Source: an uncultured Paracoccaceae bacterium (lineage in GTDB: Bacteria; Pseudomonadota; Alphaproteobacteria; Rhodobacterales; Rhodobacteraceae). Taken from it: a DNA stretch of 9,196 nucleotides. Each line of letters begins with the position of its first letter. Position 1 is the stretch's first letter. This document shows, in pieces, positions 1 through 6,090 of this stretch. The notes below the pieces were generated by a model that was given only the letters and a program-made list of their open reading frames with translations, did not search any database and had not been told where the DNA came from. The translations under genes and the position numbers were made by a program. The stretch spans positions 1-9,196 of the forward strand of contig CAJXHQ010000082.1 in the NCBI GenBank assembly GCA_913054485.1, written 5' to 3'.

Positions 1-80
1 AGGCCTTGTGCACGAGTGCCGGATAGGTGCGCGGACAGGTGGTGCGCCCGGCCTTGACAGGGCGCAAAGCGCTGGCAGGG
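1..80. other. Left edge, no secure gene
   Basis: These bases lie downstream of the ycgN stop codon. One minus-strand frame reads without a stop to the window edge, but it has no ATG and no Shine-Dalgarno sequence in view. No terminator hairpin with a T-run is visible. A gene may begin or end just outside the window, but nothing here supports a call. Confidence 0.4.
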
Positions 81-551
81 TCAGACCGGCTCTTCGATGA
101 TGTGGTCTTCCCAGTCTTCCTCGTTCACCTCAAATTCCGGCACGGCCCAGCCGCGCACCGAAACGCCTGCCGCATGGACGCTTTCGTGGGTGCCGGTCAG
201 CAGCGGGTGCCATTCAGGGAGCTTGTCTCCCTTCCACAGGCGCCGGTAGGCGCAGGTTTCCGGCATCCAGTAGGCGTGAGTGCCCAGATCGGAAGGCATC
301 AGCGTAATGCATTCCTGCACAAACTGGTGGCGGATCTCATATTGCGAGCAGCGGCAGCTGTCGCAATCCAGCAGGCGGCAGGAGACGCGGGTGAGGGCGA
401 CCTCGCCGGTGTCGGCATCCTCCAGCTTGTTGAGGCAGCATTTGCCGCAGCCATCGCAGAGCGCTTCCCATTCCTTCGGGTTCAGCTTGGCCAGCGGTTT
501 TGTTTCCCAGAACCGGGGTTTCAGACCGGCGCGGTCGATAGGGTCGCTCAT
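81..551 (-). CDS. ycgN: YcgN-like cysteine-cluster protein (UPF0260, CxxCxxCC family)
   Basis: This 156-residue protein matches the YcgN/UPF0260 family in length (E. coli YcgN is about 153 aa) and in its hallmark cluster CDGCGKCC at residues 32-39. Further cysteines follow at 58, 63, 66, 68, 81 and 100, making ten in all. The family is assigned to the CxxCxxCC putative metal-chelating (Zn or Fe) domain; its biochemical role is not established, so a metal-binding role is inference. There is no signal peptide or membrane segment, so it should be cytoplasmic. The ATG (551-549) shares ATGA with the ribF stop (550-548), and a GGAA-type ribosome site sits inside the end of ribF at about 555-560. 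It is therefore very likely translationally coupled to ribF and the last gene of the maoC-ribF-ycgN unit. Confidence 0.88.
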   Translation of the reverse strand: MSDPIDRAGLKPRFWETKPLAKLNPKEWEALCDGCGKCCLNKLEDADTGEVALTRVSCRLLDCDSCRCSQYEIRHQFVQECITLMPSDLGTHAYWMPETCAYRRLWKGDKLPEWHPLLTGTHESVHAAGVSVRGWAVPEFEVNEEDWEDHIIEEPV

Positions 552-1480
552 AGGCTTTCCAATATGGTCCGGGCGCGGGCGCAGTCGGCGTCCATCTGGG
601 CGATCAGCGCCTCCAGCCCATCGAATTTCATCTCAGGCCGCAGGTAGTCGACCAGCCCTACGGAGAGGGTCGCGCCATAGAGGTCGCCGGAGAAATCAAA
701 CAGGAAGGTTTCGATATTGGGCTGCTCACCGTTGAACATCGGGCGTATGCCAAGCGAAGCGGCCCCGTGGTAGCTGCCGGTATGCGGCCCGTCCAGCACA
801 TCGACCAGCACCGCGTAGACGCCGAATTTCGGCAGGTGCAGCCCTTCGACGGACATGTTTGCCGTCGGAAAGCCCAGCTCGCGTCCACGCTGCTCGCCGC
901 CGATCACCTCGCCTTCGACGCGGTGCCAATGGCCCAGCATGGCGGCGGCATCGCGCGGGCGGCCGTCGCTCCGCGCCTTGCGGATCGCGGTGGAGGAGAC
1001 CGTGTGTTCGGAATATTCCATCAGGGGCACCACCGTGACGCCAAAGCCGTATTGCTTGCCAAAACCGATCAGATCGTCAGCCTTGCCGCTGCGCCCCTTG
1101 CCGAAGCAGAAATCCGCCCCGACAACCACATGGGCCAGGCCAAGCCCCGCAGCGATCACGTCGCGGGCAAATTCCTCGGGCGTCAGCGACGACAGCAGGT
1201 TGTTGAAATTCAGCTCGTAGAGCCGGTCGACGCCCAGCTTCTCCAGCCGGTGGGCACGCGCATCCGAGCGCATCAGCCGGAAGGGGGGCGCATCGGGGGC
1301 GAAGAATTCACGGGGGTGGGGTTCAAAGGTCATAATGCCCAGCGGCGCGCCGGGCACAGCATCGCGGGCGATGGCAATGACCGCCTGATGGCCCTGGTGG
1401 ACGCCGTCGAAATTGCCGATCGCAACGCTGGCGCCGCGATCCTGCTGTTCGACAAACTGATAATCCCGGATGATCCGCAT
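548..1480 (-). CDS. ribF: Bifunctional riboflavin kinase / FMN adenylyltransferase (FAD synthetase)
   Basis: RibF phosphorylates riboflavin to FMN and then adenylylates FMN to FAD in the cytoplasm. From the start chosen here the protein has 310 residues, the usual family size. The N-terminal nucleotidyltransferase domain shows NFDGVHQGHQ (23-32, the HxGH-type signature), VVGADFCFGKGRSG (119-132) and SSTAIR (162-167). The C-terminal riboflavin kinase domain shows RGRELGFPTANM (198-209, with the PTAN signature) and ETFLFDFSGDLYG (257-269), which carries the conserved glutamate. An upstream in-frame ATG at 1501 would add seven residues, but it has no ribosome site. The ATG at 1480 lies about 12 bases after GGAGAGG (1493-1499) and gives the typical MRIIRDYQ start. 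It sits 48 bp downstream of maoC and overlaps ycgN by 4 bp. Confidence 0.95.
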   Translation of the reverse strand: MRIIRDYQFVEQQDRGASVAIGNFDGVHQGHQAVIAIARDAVPGAPLGIMTFEPHPREFFAPDAPPFRLMRSDARAHRLEKLGVDRLYELNFNNLLSSLTPEEFARDVIAAGLGLAHVVVGADFCFGKGRSGKADDLIGFGKQYGFGVTVVPLMEYSEHTVSSTAIRKARSDGRPRDAAAMLGHWHRVEGEVIGGEQRGRELGFPTANMSVEGLHLPKFGVYAVLVDVLDGPHTGSYHGAASLGIRPMFNGEQPNIETFLFDFSGDLYGATLSVGLVDYLRPEMKFDGLEALIAQMDADCARARTILESL

Positions 1481-1492
1481 GGCGCATCCGTA

Positions 1493-1499
1493 CCTCTCC
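1493..1499 (-). promoter_or_regulatory. Ribosome binding site deciding the ribF start
   Basis: GGAGAGG on the minus strand lies 12 bases before the ATG at 1480. It overlaps the alternative upstream ATG (1501-1499), which has no Shine-Dalgarno of its own, so the shorter ribF product is preferred. The spacing is slightly long. Confidence 0.6.
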
Positions 1500-1528
1500 A
1501 ATGGTTGGGCTGCCGCAGACCGCGCGGA

Positions 1529-1972
1529 TCAGTCGAACTTGCGCGAGGGCGCCATCACCGTAGCCTCGCCGACCAGAACCTTCTTGCCGTCGACCATGCA
1601 GCGGCAGTCCAGCTGCACGCGGCGCTTGTCGATCTGGATGCCGGTCACCTCGACCTCGGCCAGAACCATGTCGCCGGGGCGCACCGGGGCGAGGAACTTC
1701 AGCGACTGGGACATGTAGATAGTGCCATGGCCGGGCAGCTGCTCGCCGATGACGGCGGAGATCAGGCCGGCGGTCAGCATGCCGTGGGCAATGCGGCCCT
1801 GGAACATCGTGTCCTGGGCGTAGTCCTCGTCCAGGTGCACCGGGTTGTGGTCGGTGGAGACCTTGGCGAACATCTCGATGTCCTCGTCCGTCACCTGTTT
1901 GCGCAGGTAACGGACCATGCCCATTTCGATGTCCTCGATGCAGATGGTTCCGCGCGGCAGGTTGTCCAACAT
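1529..1972 (-). CDS. MaoC-like (R)-specific enoyl-CoA hydratase
   Basis: This 147-residue single hot-dog-fold protein belongs to the MaoC dehydratase family, which includes PhaJ-type (R)-enoyl-CoA hydratases. The hydratase motif is visible as D41-H-N-P-V-H46-L-D, followed by FQGRIAHGML (58-65). The Asp/His pair separated by five residues corresponds to the catalytic Asp and His of PhaJ. The second half carries the family's SLKFLAPVRPGD segment (about 90-101). Such enzymes hydrate trans-2-enoyl-CoA to (R)-3-hydroxyacyl-CoA, linking beta-oxidation to polyhydroxyalkanoate or related pathways; the actual substrate cannot be read here. The ATG is preceded by GGAGGG (1977-1982) with a 4-base gap. 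It appears to be the first gene of a unit with ribF and ycgN. No metabolic link to FAD synthesis is obvious, so the pairing may be only positional. Confidence 0.88.
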   Translation of the reverse strand: MLDNLPRGTICIEDIEMGMVRYLRKQVTDEDIEMFAKVSTDHNPVHLDEDYAQDTMFQGRIAHGMLTAGLISAVIGEQLPGHGTIYMSQSLKFLAPVRPGDMVLAEVEVTGIQIDKRRVQLDCRCMVDGKKVLVGEATVMAPSRKFD

Positions 1973-1984
1973 TCGACCCTCCAG

Positions 1985-2070
1985 AGATTGGGCTTGTAAC
2001 TTTCGGGCGTGAGGTTGCCCATTTCTGCAATTTTATTACTTCGCAACCGCAGAAAATCAAGCCCTAATCT
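1985..2070. repeat. Long imperfect inverted repeat with crossing inner repeats
   Basis: The outer arms are AGATTGGGCTTG (1985-1996) and CAAGCCCTAATCT (2058-2070), which pair over 12 bases with one extra T. Inside them, GGTTGC (2013-2018) pairs with GCAACC (2043-2048), and ATTTCTGC (2021-2028) pairs with GCAGAAAAT (2049-2057) with one bulged A. The two inner pairs cross, so they could form a pseudoknot or alternative folds, but not both as simple nested stems. The element fills the gap between the HAD stop and the maoC ribosome site, which begins three bases beyond the outer arm. It may be an RNA fold in HAD read-through message or a DNA-level control site. Confidence 0.55.
2030..2060 (-). promoter_or_regulatory. 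Putative promoter for maoC-ribF-ycgN
   Basis: On the minus strand TTGATT (2060-2055) stands upstream of an A/T-rich stretch offering TAATAA (2038-2033, spacer 16) or TAAAAT (2035-2030, spacer 19). The stretch is strikingly A/T-rich for this genome and leaves a leader of about 50 bases before the maoC ATG. Neither option has both ideal hexamers and ideal spacing, so the exact site is uncertain. Confidence 0.42.
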
Positions 2071-2072
2071 CG

Positions 2073-2948
2073 CTAGCGCAGAAAGCCGATGGCGTACTCG
2101 GGGTTGGACATTTCCTTTTCCAGGTAGGTCTTCAGCGCATCCGGCTCGGGCTGAACGCGCGTTTTTGTCTCACTGGCCGCAAGCCCGCCGGTGATGAAGA
2201 GGGAATCGATGCCTTCGCCGATGGCGCCGGCGATGTCGGTCAGGATGCCGTCGCCGATGGCCAAGATGCGGCTGTCGGGGATGTTCTGGTCGATCTCGGA
2301 CAGACGGCGGCGGGCCAGGTCGTAGATCGGCGGGTAGGGCTTGCCGAAATACAGGCTCTCACCGCCCATTTCGGTGTAAAGCTTGGCCAGCGCGCCCGCA
2401 CACCATTCGCGGGTCTCGCCACGGTCGACGATGATGTCAGGGTTGGCGCAGAGAAGTTTCATGCCCATCTGTTTGGCATAGAGGAAATCAGCGCGGTTCA
2501 CCTCCGGATCGGCCATGGCATCAAAGGGGCCGCAGCAGACGATGCCCTCGGCTTCTTTCAGGGGGACGCGGGTGATCTCGACCGGCTCGTGGATCACGTT
2601 CAGCGGTTCAAAAAAGCCCGCATCGCGCTGCCATTCGCCCATGAAGTAGACCTTGTTGCCGACGGCCCCTGTGAACATCGCCGCGCGCGCAGAATCGCCC
2701 GAGGTGGAGATCGTGTCATAGGCATCTGCCGGTACGCCGAACTGGCCCAGCTGCTCACCCACCCCGGCGCGGGGTTTCGGCGAGTTGGTGACCAGCACCA
2801 CGATGCCGCCCTGCTTGCGGTAGGCCTGCAGCGCCGCGACCGCCTCGGGGAAGGCGGTGACGCCGTTGTGGACGCAGCCCCAGAGGTCAACGAAGAGCGC
2901 GTCGTAGTTCCGGGAGATATCGGCGAGAGATTGGACGATCTGGGTCAT
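2073..2948 (-). CDS. HAD-superfamily class IIA hydrolase, TIGR01459 type
   Basis: This 291-residue cytoplasmic phosphatase-like protein has HAD motifs in order: motif I at FVDLWGCVHNG (19-29, nucleophile D21), motif II at VLVTNSPKP (51-59, T54), the motif III lysine in FGKPYPP (K203), and motif IV IGDGILTD (231-238, with D233 and D238). The large cap between motifs II and III (about 60-200) fits subclass IIA, the NagD group. Residue 23, where most HAD phosphatases have the second Asp of DxD, is Trp; I recall this as normal for TIGR01459 proteins. The substrate is unknown, and class IIA members act on small phosphorylated metabolites. GAAGG (2956-2960) lies 7 bases before the ATG. It is upstream of maoC and ribF on the same strand, and about 100 bp of structured DNA separate it from maoC. 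Confidence 0.88.
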   Translation of the reverse strand: MTQIVQSLADISRNYDALFVDLWGCVHNGVTAFPEAVAALQAYRKQGGIVVLVTNSPKPRAGVGEQLGQFGVPADAYDTISTSGDSARAAMFTGAVGNKVYFMGEWQRDAGFFEPLNVIHEPVEITRVPLKEAEGIVCCGPFDAMADPEVNRADFLYAKQMGMKLLCANPDIIVDRGETREWCAGALAKLYTEMGGESLYFGKPYPPIYDLARRRLSEIDQNIPDSRILAIGDGILTDIAGAIGEGIDSLFITGGLAASETKTRVQPEPDALKTYLEKEMSNPEYAIGFLR

Positions 2949-2985
2949 GAGCAGGCCTTCGGGCGGCTGTTTCTGTTCGGCTCAG

Positions 2986-3053
2986 CTATGCCAGAGCGGG
3001 GCTGCGAAAGCCAGCACCGCTCCGAGCGCCGGCGGGGCGGGCCGCTGGCATAG
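2986..3053. repeat. Inverted repeat with two internal mini-hairpins in the HAD/M48 divergent gap
   Basis: The left arm is CTATGCCA (2986-2993), then GA, then GCGG (2996-2999); the right arm is CCGC-TGGCATAG (3042-3053). Twelve base pairs form with one 2-base bulge. Inside are two short hairpins, GGCT/AGCC (3000-3003 with 3009-3012) and CGCT/AGCG (3018-3021 with 3025-3028), giving a branched, cloverleaf-like layout. It starts 38 bases upstream of the HAD ATG, so it could lie in that gene's leader. It does not resemble a tRNA: there is no T-loop or anticodon arm of proper size and no CCA end. Confidence 0.5.
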
Positions 3054-3150
3054 GCAGAGAGTACCTGCGGCGCTGCGCATGTCGTTGCTTTCAGGTTGAC
3101 CGGACCCTGGAGATGCGAAAGTCTCGGCCGGGTAATTTGACGGAGAATTT

Positions 3151-3966
3151 ATGATGCGTTTCCCGAGATTTGCCGGAGCGGCGGCCATGGTTGCTTTGGT
3201 GGCGGCCTGCGGGACGACCTATTCCATTCCCGAGGCTGGTGCGGCGCACACCGAGGCTGCGGCGATGAAGTTTGCACAGGCGACGGCCCAAGGCGGGCGG
3301 CGGCAGCTGAACGCGAAGTCGGCTGAACAGCGTTTCAGCCGGGTTGCGGCCCGGGTGGAGCCAATGGGCCGGAAATACTGCGAGGCGCTGACCGCAGACC
3401 GGGCGGATTTCAACTGCGCCGTGCAGGTGGAAATCGACCGCGAAATGGACGTGCGGAATGCCTATTTCACCTATGAAGAAGGTCAGCCGGTCATCCGCCT
3501 GTCCATGCCGCTGCTGCAGGACACTGCCAGCGATGATGAGGCCGCCTTTGTGATGAGCCATGAATATGGCCACCTGATCGGACGGCATGTTGAAAAGCAG
3601 CGCCAGCAGGCGGTGGCCGGGGCAATCCTGGTAGGGGTCATTGCCGGGGCGGCGGCGGCGGATGCGGATCTGTTTGACGCCAATATCATCAATCTGGGGG
3701 TCGGGGTTGGCGCGGCGGCGGGCACGTTTGCCTATTCGCAGGCCTATGAGCTGGAAAGCGATACGCTGGGCGCGCGGATCGCCCATGCCGCAGGATATGA
3801 TCCGGAAGCCGGAGCGGAGTTCTTTGCCCGGCCTGAAGAGGCGCGGACCGGCGCAGGCAAACTATCGTTCTGGGGCACGCATCCGCCCGACAAGAAGCGC
3901 TATGCAACTGTGCTGGCGACGGTGGATCAGATTGAGGCGCAGATCGGCCTGCAGAAGGTCGAGTAG
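3151..3966 (+). CDS. M48-family zinc metallopeptidase, lipoprotein (LoiP/YggG-like)
   Basis: This 271-residue protein begins with a lipoprotein signal peptide. After MMRFPR comes a hydrophobic stretch ending in VAAC, so Cys20 is the probable lipidated residue. The peptidase domain carries the zinc motif HEYGH (137-141) and the downstream glutamate in ELESD (E202), followed by the M48 hallmark THPP (about 243-246). A glycine/alanine-rich hydrophobic segment (about 155-192) separates the two zinc motifs, as is usual in this family. Size and lipobox resemble E. coli LoiP, so periplasmic-side quality control of membrane proteins is the likely role (inference). GGAG (3142-3145) lies 5 bases before the first ATG and 8 before a second ATG at 3154, so either could be used. 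A TTGACC hexamer (3096-3101) lacks a good -10 partner. The 3' end faces lysE. Confidence 0.9.
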   Translation: MMRFPRFAGAAAMVALVAACGTTYSIPEAGAAHTEAAAMKFAQATAQGGRRQLNAKSAEQRFSRVAARVEPMGRKYCEALTADRADFNCAVQVEIDREMDVRNAYFTYEEGQPVIRLSMPLLQDTASDDEAAFVMSHEYGHLIGRHVEKQRQQAVAGAILVGVIAGAAAADADLFDANIINLGVGVGAAAGTFAYSQAYELESDTLGARIAHAAGYDPEAGAEFFARPEEARTGAGKLSFWGTHPPDKKRYATVLATVDQIEAQIGLQKVE

Positions 3967-3983
3967 AAAGACGCGGCCAAGCC

Positions 3984-4601
3984 TCAGCGGCTGGCGATCC
4001 AGCCGGCGGCACCACCAAGCGCCGTGGCCGTCGCGCGGTTGAACCCCCGCACGGCCCGGCTGTTTGTCATGGCCGTCCGGGCTTTTTCTGCTGCCGTCAC
4101 ATAGATCAGAAAGACGGTGGAAAGAACCAGCACCACGGACAGGCCCAGCGACAGCACCATCGGCAGGCTCAGCGCGTCCGGGGTGATGATGCTGGGCAGC
4201 AGGGCGAGGTAGAACAGCATCGCCTTGGGGTTGCCCATGGTGATCGAGAACCCGGCCAGAATGCGTGCCCAGGGGCTGCGGTCCGGAGCCTTGGCCCTGA
4301 TCTCTGCGGGATCAGGCGAACTGCGCCAGATCTTCACGGCGAGATAGGCAAGGTAAAGCACGCCAGCCCATTTGATCGCCAGGAACACCATCGGGATCTT
4401 CTGCGCAATCAGCGCCAGCCCGCTGAGCGACAGCGCCAGCCAGGCCAGATCGCCTGCAATGACACCGGCGCAGAACCACACCACCTTGCGCGCGCCCGAA
4501 GCCAGGGTGGCCGCCACAATCGTCGCCAGGCCGGGGCCGGGAGAGGCGGCGGCGACGTTCAGTGCGGCAGTGAAGATCAGGAGATCCCAGGCAAAATCCA
4601 T
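3984..4601 (-). CDS. LysE/RhtB-family amino-acid exporter
   Basis: This 205-residue membrane protein belongs to the LysE/RhtB translocators, which export amino acids or related metabolites across the inner membrane. The family signature SPGPG (20-24), followed by a glycine-containing stretch, is present at the end of the first helix, and NPKAMLFYLALLP (124-136) marks the second conserved segment. Hydrophobicity suggests six helices with a charged cytoplasmic loop around residues 92-112. Length is typical (about 205). The substrate (threonine, homoserine lactone, lysine or other) cannot be told from sequence. A good ribosome site, GAGGTGA (4615-4609), lies 7 bases before the ATG. It converges on the M48 gene with a 17-bp gap and diverges from the EamA transporter. 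Confidence 0.92.
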   Translation of the reverse strand: MDFAWDLLIFTAALNVAAASPGPGLATIVAATLASGARKVVWFCAGVIAGDLAWLALSLSGLALIAQKIPMVFLAIKWAGVLYLAYLAVKIWRSSPDPAEIRAKAPDRSPWARILAGFSITMGNPKAMLFYLALLPSIITPDALSLPMVLSLGLSVVLVLSTVFLIYVTAAEKARTAMTNSRAVRGFNRATATALGGAAGWIASR

Positions 4602-4618
4602 AACTTTTTCACCTCACG

Positions 4619-4637
4619 CGGCCAGCGGCCGTTTTTT
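4619..4637 (+). terminator. Intrinsic-terminator-like hairpin with T6
   Basis: CGGCC (4619-4623), loop AGC, GGCCG (4627-4631), then six Ts (4632-4637). The layout is that of a plus-strand intrinsic terminator, although the stem is only 5 bp. The only plus-strand gene upstream is the M48 protease, whose read-through would run antisense over all of lysE before stopping here. It could also insulate the DMT promoter. On the minus strand the same stem sits three bases before the lysE ribosome site. Confidence 0.5.
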
Positions 4638-4680
4638 GCGGTTAGATCCGGTTCTCAGGCTGATCCTATTTTCTGAGAGA

Positions 4681-4720
4681 AGTCCAGTGGACTGCGGTCA
4701 GTCCGGCAGCTGGACTGCCG
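4681..4720 (+). promoter_or_regulatory. Overlapping inverted repeats, candidate attenuator or operator of the DMT gene
   Basis: AGTCCA (4681-4686) pairs with TGGACT (4688-4693). GGACTG (4689-4694) pairs with CAGTCC (4699-4704) around a CGGT loop. The same CAGTCC can instead pair with GGACTG (4712-4717), and CGGCAG (4704-4709) pairs with CTGCCG (4715-4720), followed by TCTTTC. TGGACTGC occurs twice, 23 bases apart (4688 and 4711), and TGGACAG appears again at 4755. The segments form a 1-2-3-4 order of mutually exclusive pairings 63-100 bases before the DMT ATG. As DNA the same repeats could be operator half-sites. Confidence 0.5.
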
Positions 4721-4782
4721 TCTTTCACGTGACAGGCAGCGCTGTTACTCGCACTGGACAGATTTTTCGGAAGGGAAGGCGG

Positions 4783-5676
4783 ATGACGGCAAGCGCAGGA
4801 ACCAGCACCGGGCTCAGCGGCAACGCACGGGGGATCCTGTGGGGCGCGGCCGCCGCAGGGCTGTTCGCCGCCGTCACCGCCATGGCCAAGGTGGCGGTGC
4901 AGGAGTTCCACGTGCTGCAGATCCGGTTCTTCCGCCAGATCGTGGTGCTGCTGTCGGCATCGCCGCAGATCTCGAAGGATATCCCGGGCAGCCTGCGCAT
5001 GCGCCGTCCGGGGCTGCACGCGGTGCGGCTGGCAGGCGCTTTCACGATGCTGTGCTGCTCTATCTGGGCGGTGTCACTGCTGCCGCTGACCACGGCAACA
5101 ACGCTCAGCTTTGCGCATGTGTGCTTTGTGGCGCTGGCCGCCATGTGGTTCTTGGGCGAACCTGTCGGCAAGCACCGGGTTGCGGCCATTATGGCGGGCT
5201 TTGCCGGGGTATTGCTGGTGATCCGGCCGGGGCTGGAGGGTTTTGCGGGCCCCGCAGCACTGATCCCGCTGCTTGGGGCTGCGGGGGCTGCGGCTGCCAA
5301 GGTCTCTATCCGTAAGCTGTCGCAGACCGAAACCACCGGATCGCTGCTGCTTTATCAGGCGCTGTTTGCCGGGCTTCTGGCCGGGCTGCCGATGTTCTGG
5401 CTCTGGGTGACGCCGGATTTCGAAGGCCTCATGCTGCTGGTCTTCATGGGTGTGGTGGCTGCAGGGGCGCAATGGGCAGGCATCCAGGCGCTGCGTCTGG
5501 GCGAGGCCAGCGTGGTGGGCAATATCGACTACAGCCAGCTGATCTGGGCGGCGCTGTTCGGCTACCTGCTGTTTGCAGAGGTGCCGGATGCGCCGGTGAT
5601 TGCAGGGGCGGCGCTGATCATCGGGGCCTCGGTCTATGTGTTCCACCGCGAGCGGCTGCAAAAGGCGGCCAGATAG
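4783..5676 (+). CDS. EamA/DMT-superfamily transporter
   Basis: From the ATG at 4783 the product is 297 residues, the usual size of a ten-helix drug/metabolite transporter built of two EamA repeats. The first repeat covers about residues 16-148 and the second about 157-286. The conserved end of the second repeat is visible in the segment DYSQLIWAALFGYLLFAE (249-266). The basic C-terminus (FHRERLQKAAR) is probably cytoplasmic. The frame stays open back to 4372, but the upstream part lies antisense to lysE and in the regulatory gap. A purine-rich ribosome site (GGAAGGGAAGG, 4769-4779) directly precedes the ATG at 4783. Substrate unknown; members move amino acids, nucleotides or metabolites across the inner membrane. 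Lying divergent from a LysE exporter, it may share its control region. Confidence 0.9.
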   Translation: MTASAGTSTGLSGNARGILWGAAAAGLFAAVTAMAKVAVQEFHVLQIRFFRQIVVLLSASPQISKDIPGSLRMRRPGLHAVRLAGAFTMLCCSIWAVSLLPLTTATTLSFAHVCFVALAAMWFLGEPVGKHRVAAIMAGFAGVLLVIRPGLEGFAGPAALIPLLGAAGAAAAKVSIRKLSQTETTGSLLLYQALFAGLLAGLPMFWLWVTPDFEGLMLLVFMGVVAAGAQWAGIQALRLGEASVVGNIDYSQLIWAALFGYLLFAEVPDAPVIAGAALIIGASVYVFHRERLQKAAR

Positions 5677-5680
5677 CGGG

Positions 5681-6055
5681 CTAGGGCTGAGCTTCGGGGA
5701 TCGGCAGCGCCGAAGCAATCGTCGCAAGCACGATCAGCAGCAGATCAGCGGCCGCGTTGCGCAAGGCCGGAACTGAAAGGATCATAGCCGCCGCCACAAC
5801 AAGCGCGTGCAGGATCAGGATGCGGTTCAGGATCGTGCGGAACGGTTCTTTGCGGGTCTTGTGGCGCAGGCGATGCTGCGCTGTCTTTGCGCCCAGAATT
5901 CCGCCCATGAAGGCCCAGAACAGCAGCAGCCGTTCAGGCACGCGCCATCTTTGCAGCCGGGCGGCTCGCTTGTCGTGCCAGAACAGCAGGAAGGCGCCGA
6001 GGTTGGCAAAAATAAGGAAGTAGACAGCCGCAGCCGCCGGGTCAGTGAAATGCAT
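5681..6055 (-). CDS. DUF1294 small membrane protein
   Basis: This 124-residue protein fits the DUF1294 family. The conserved run includes HDKRAARLQRWRVPE (27-41), a GGILGAK segment (51-57) and RHKTRKEPF (64-72), which lies between predicted membrane helices. Hydrophobic segments at about 9-25, 42-58, 78-96 and 101-118 indicate an inner-membrane protein. The family's function is unknown; some members are fused to cold-shock domains, but this one is not. The ATG (6055-6053) has no strong Shine-Dalgarno sequence, and no better in-frame start is seen nearby. Its stop lies only four bases from that of the convergent DMT gene. It is downstream of ppaC on the same strand but separated from it by a strong hairpin, so it probably has its own promoter, which I could not identify. 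Confidence 0.85.
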   Translation of the reverse strand: MHFTDPAAAAVYFLIFANLGAFLLFWHDKRAARLQRWRVPERLLLFWAFMGGILGAKTAQHRLRHKTRKEPFRTILNRILILHALVVAAAMILSVPALRNAAADLLLIVLATIASALPIPEAQP

Positions 6056-6090
6056 AAATCAGATCGTCCAATAAGCTGCGGGCATTGACC

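Noticed and set aside
27..647. Plus-strand open frame across ycgN
   Set aside because: It is a shadow of the cysteine-cluster gene on the minus strand and has no ribosome site or family resemblance.
767..1999. Long open frame on the plus strand (410 codons) antisense to ribF and maoC
   Set aside because: It mirrors two well-recognised minus-strand genes; the His/Gln/Ala/Gly-rich, domain-free translation is typical of the antisense frame of GC-rich coding DNA.
2986..3053. tRNA or tRNA-like gene suggested by the branched fold
   Set aside because: No GTTC T-loop motif, no anticodon arm with a 7-base loop and no CCA-proximal acceptor arrangement.
2982..3080. Small minus-strand frame with a hydrophobic end in the HAD/M48 gap
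   Set aside because: No ribosome site precedes its ATG and it coincides with the inverted-repeat element.
4372..4782. N-terminal extension of the DMT transporter frame
   Set aside because: It runs antisense to lysE and through the regulatory repeats; the normal 297-residue length and the ribosome site support the ATG at 4783.
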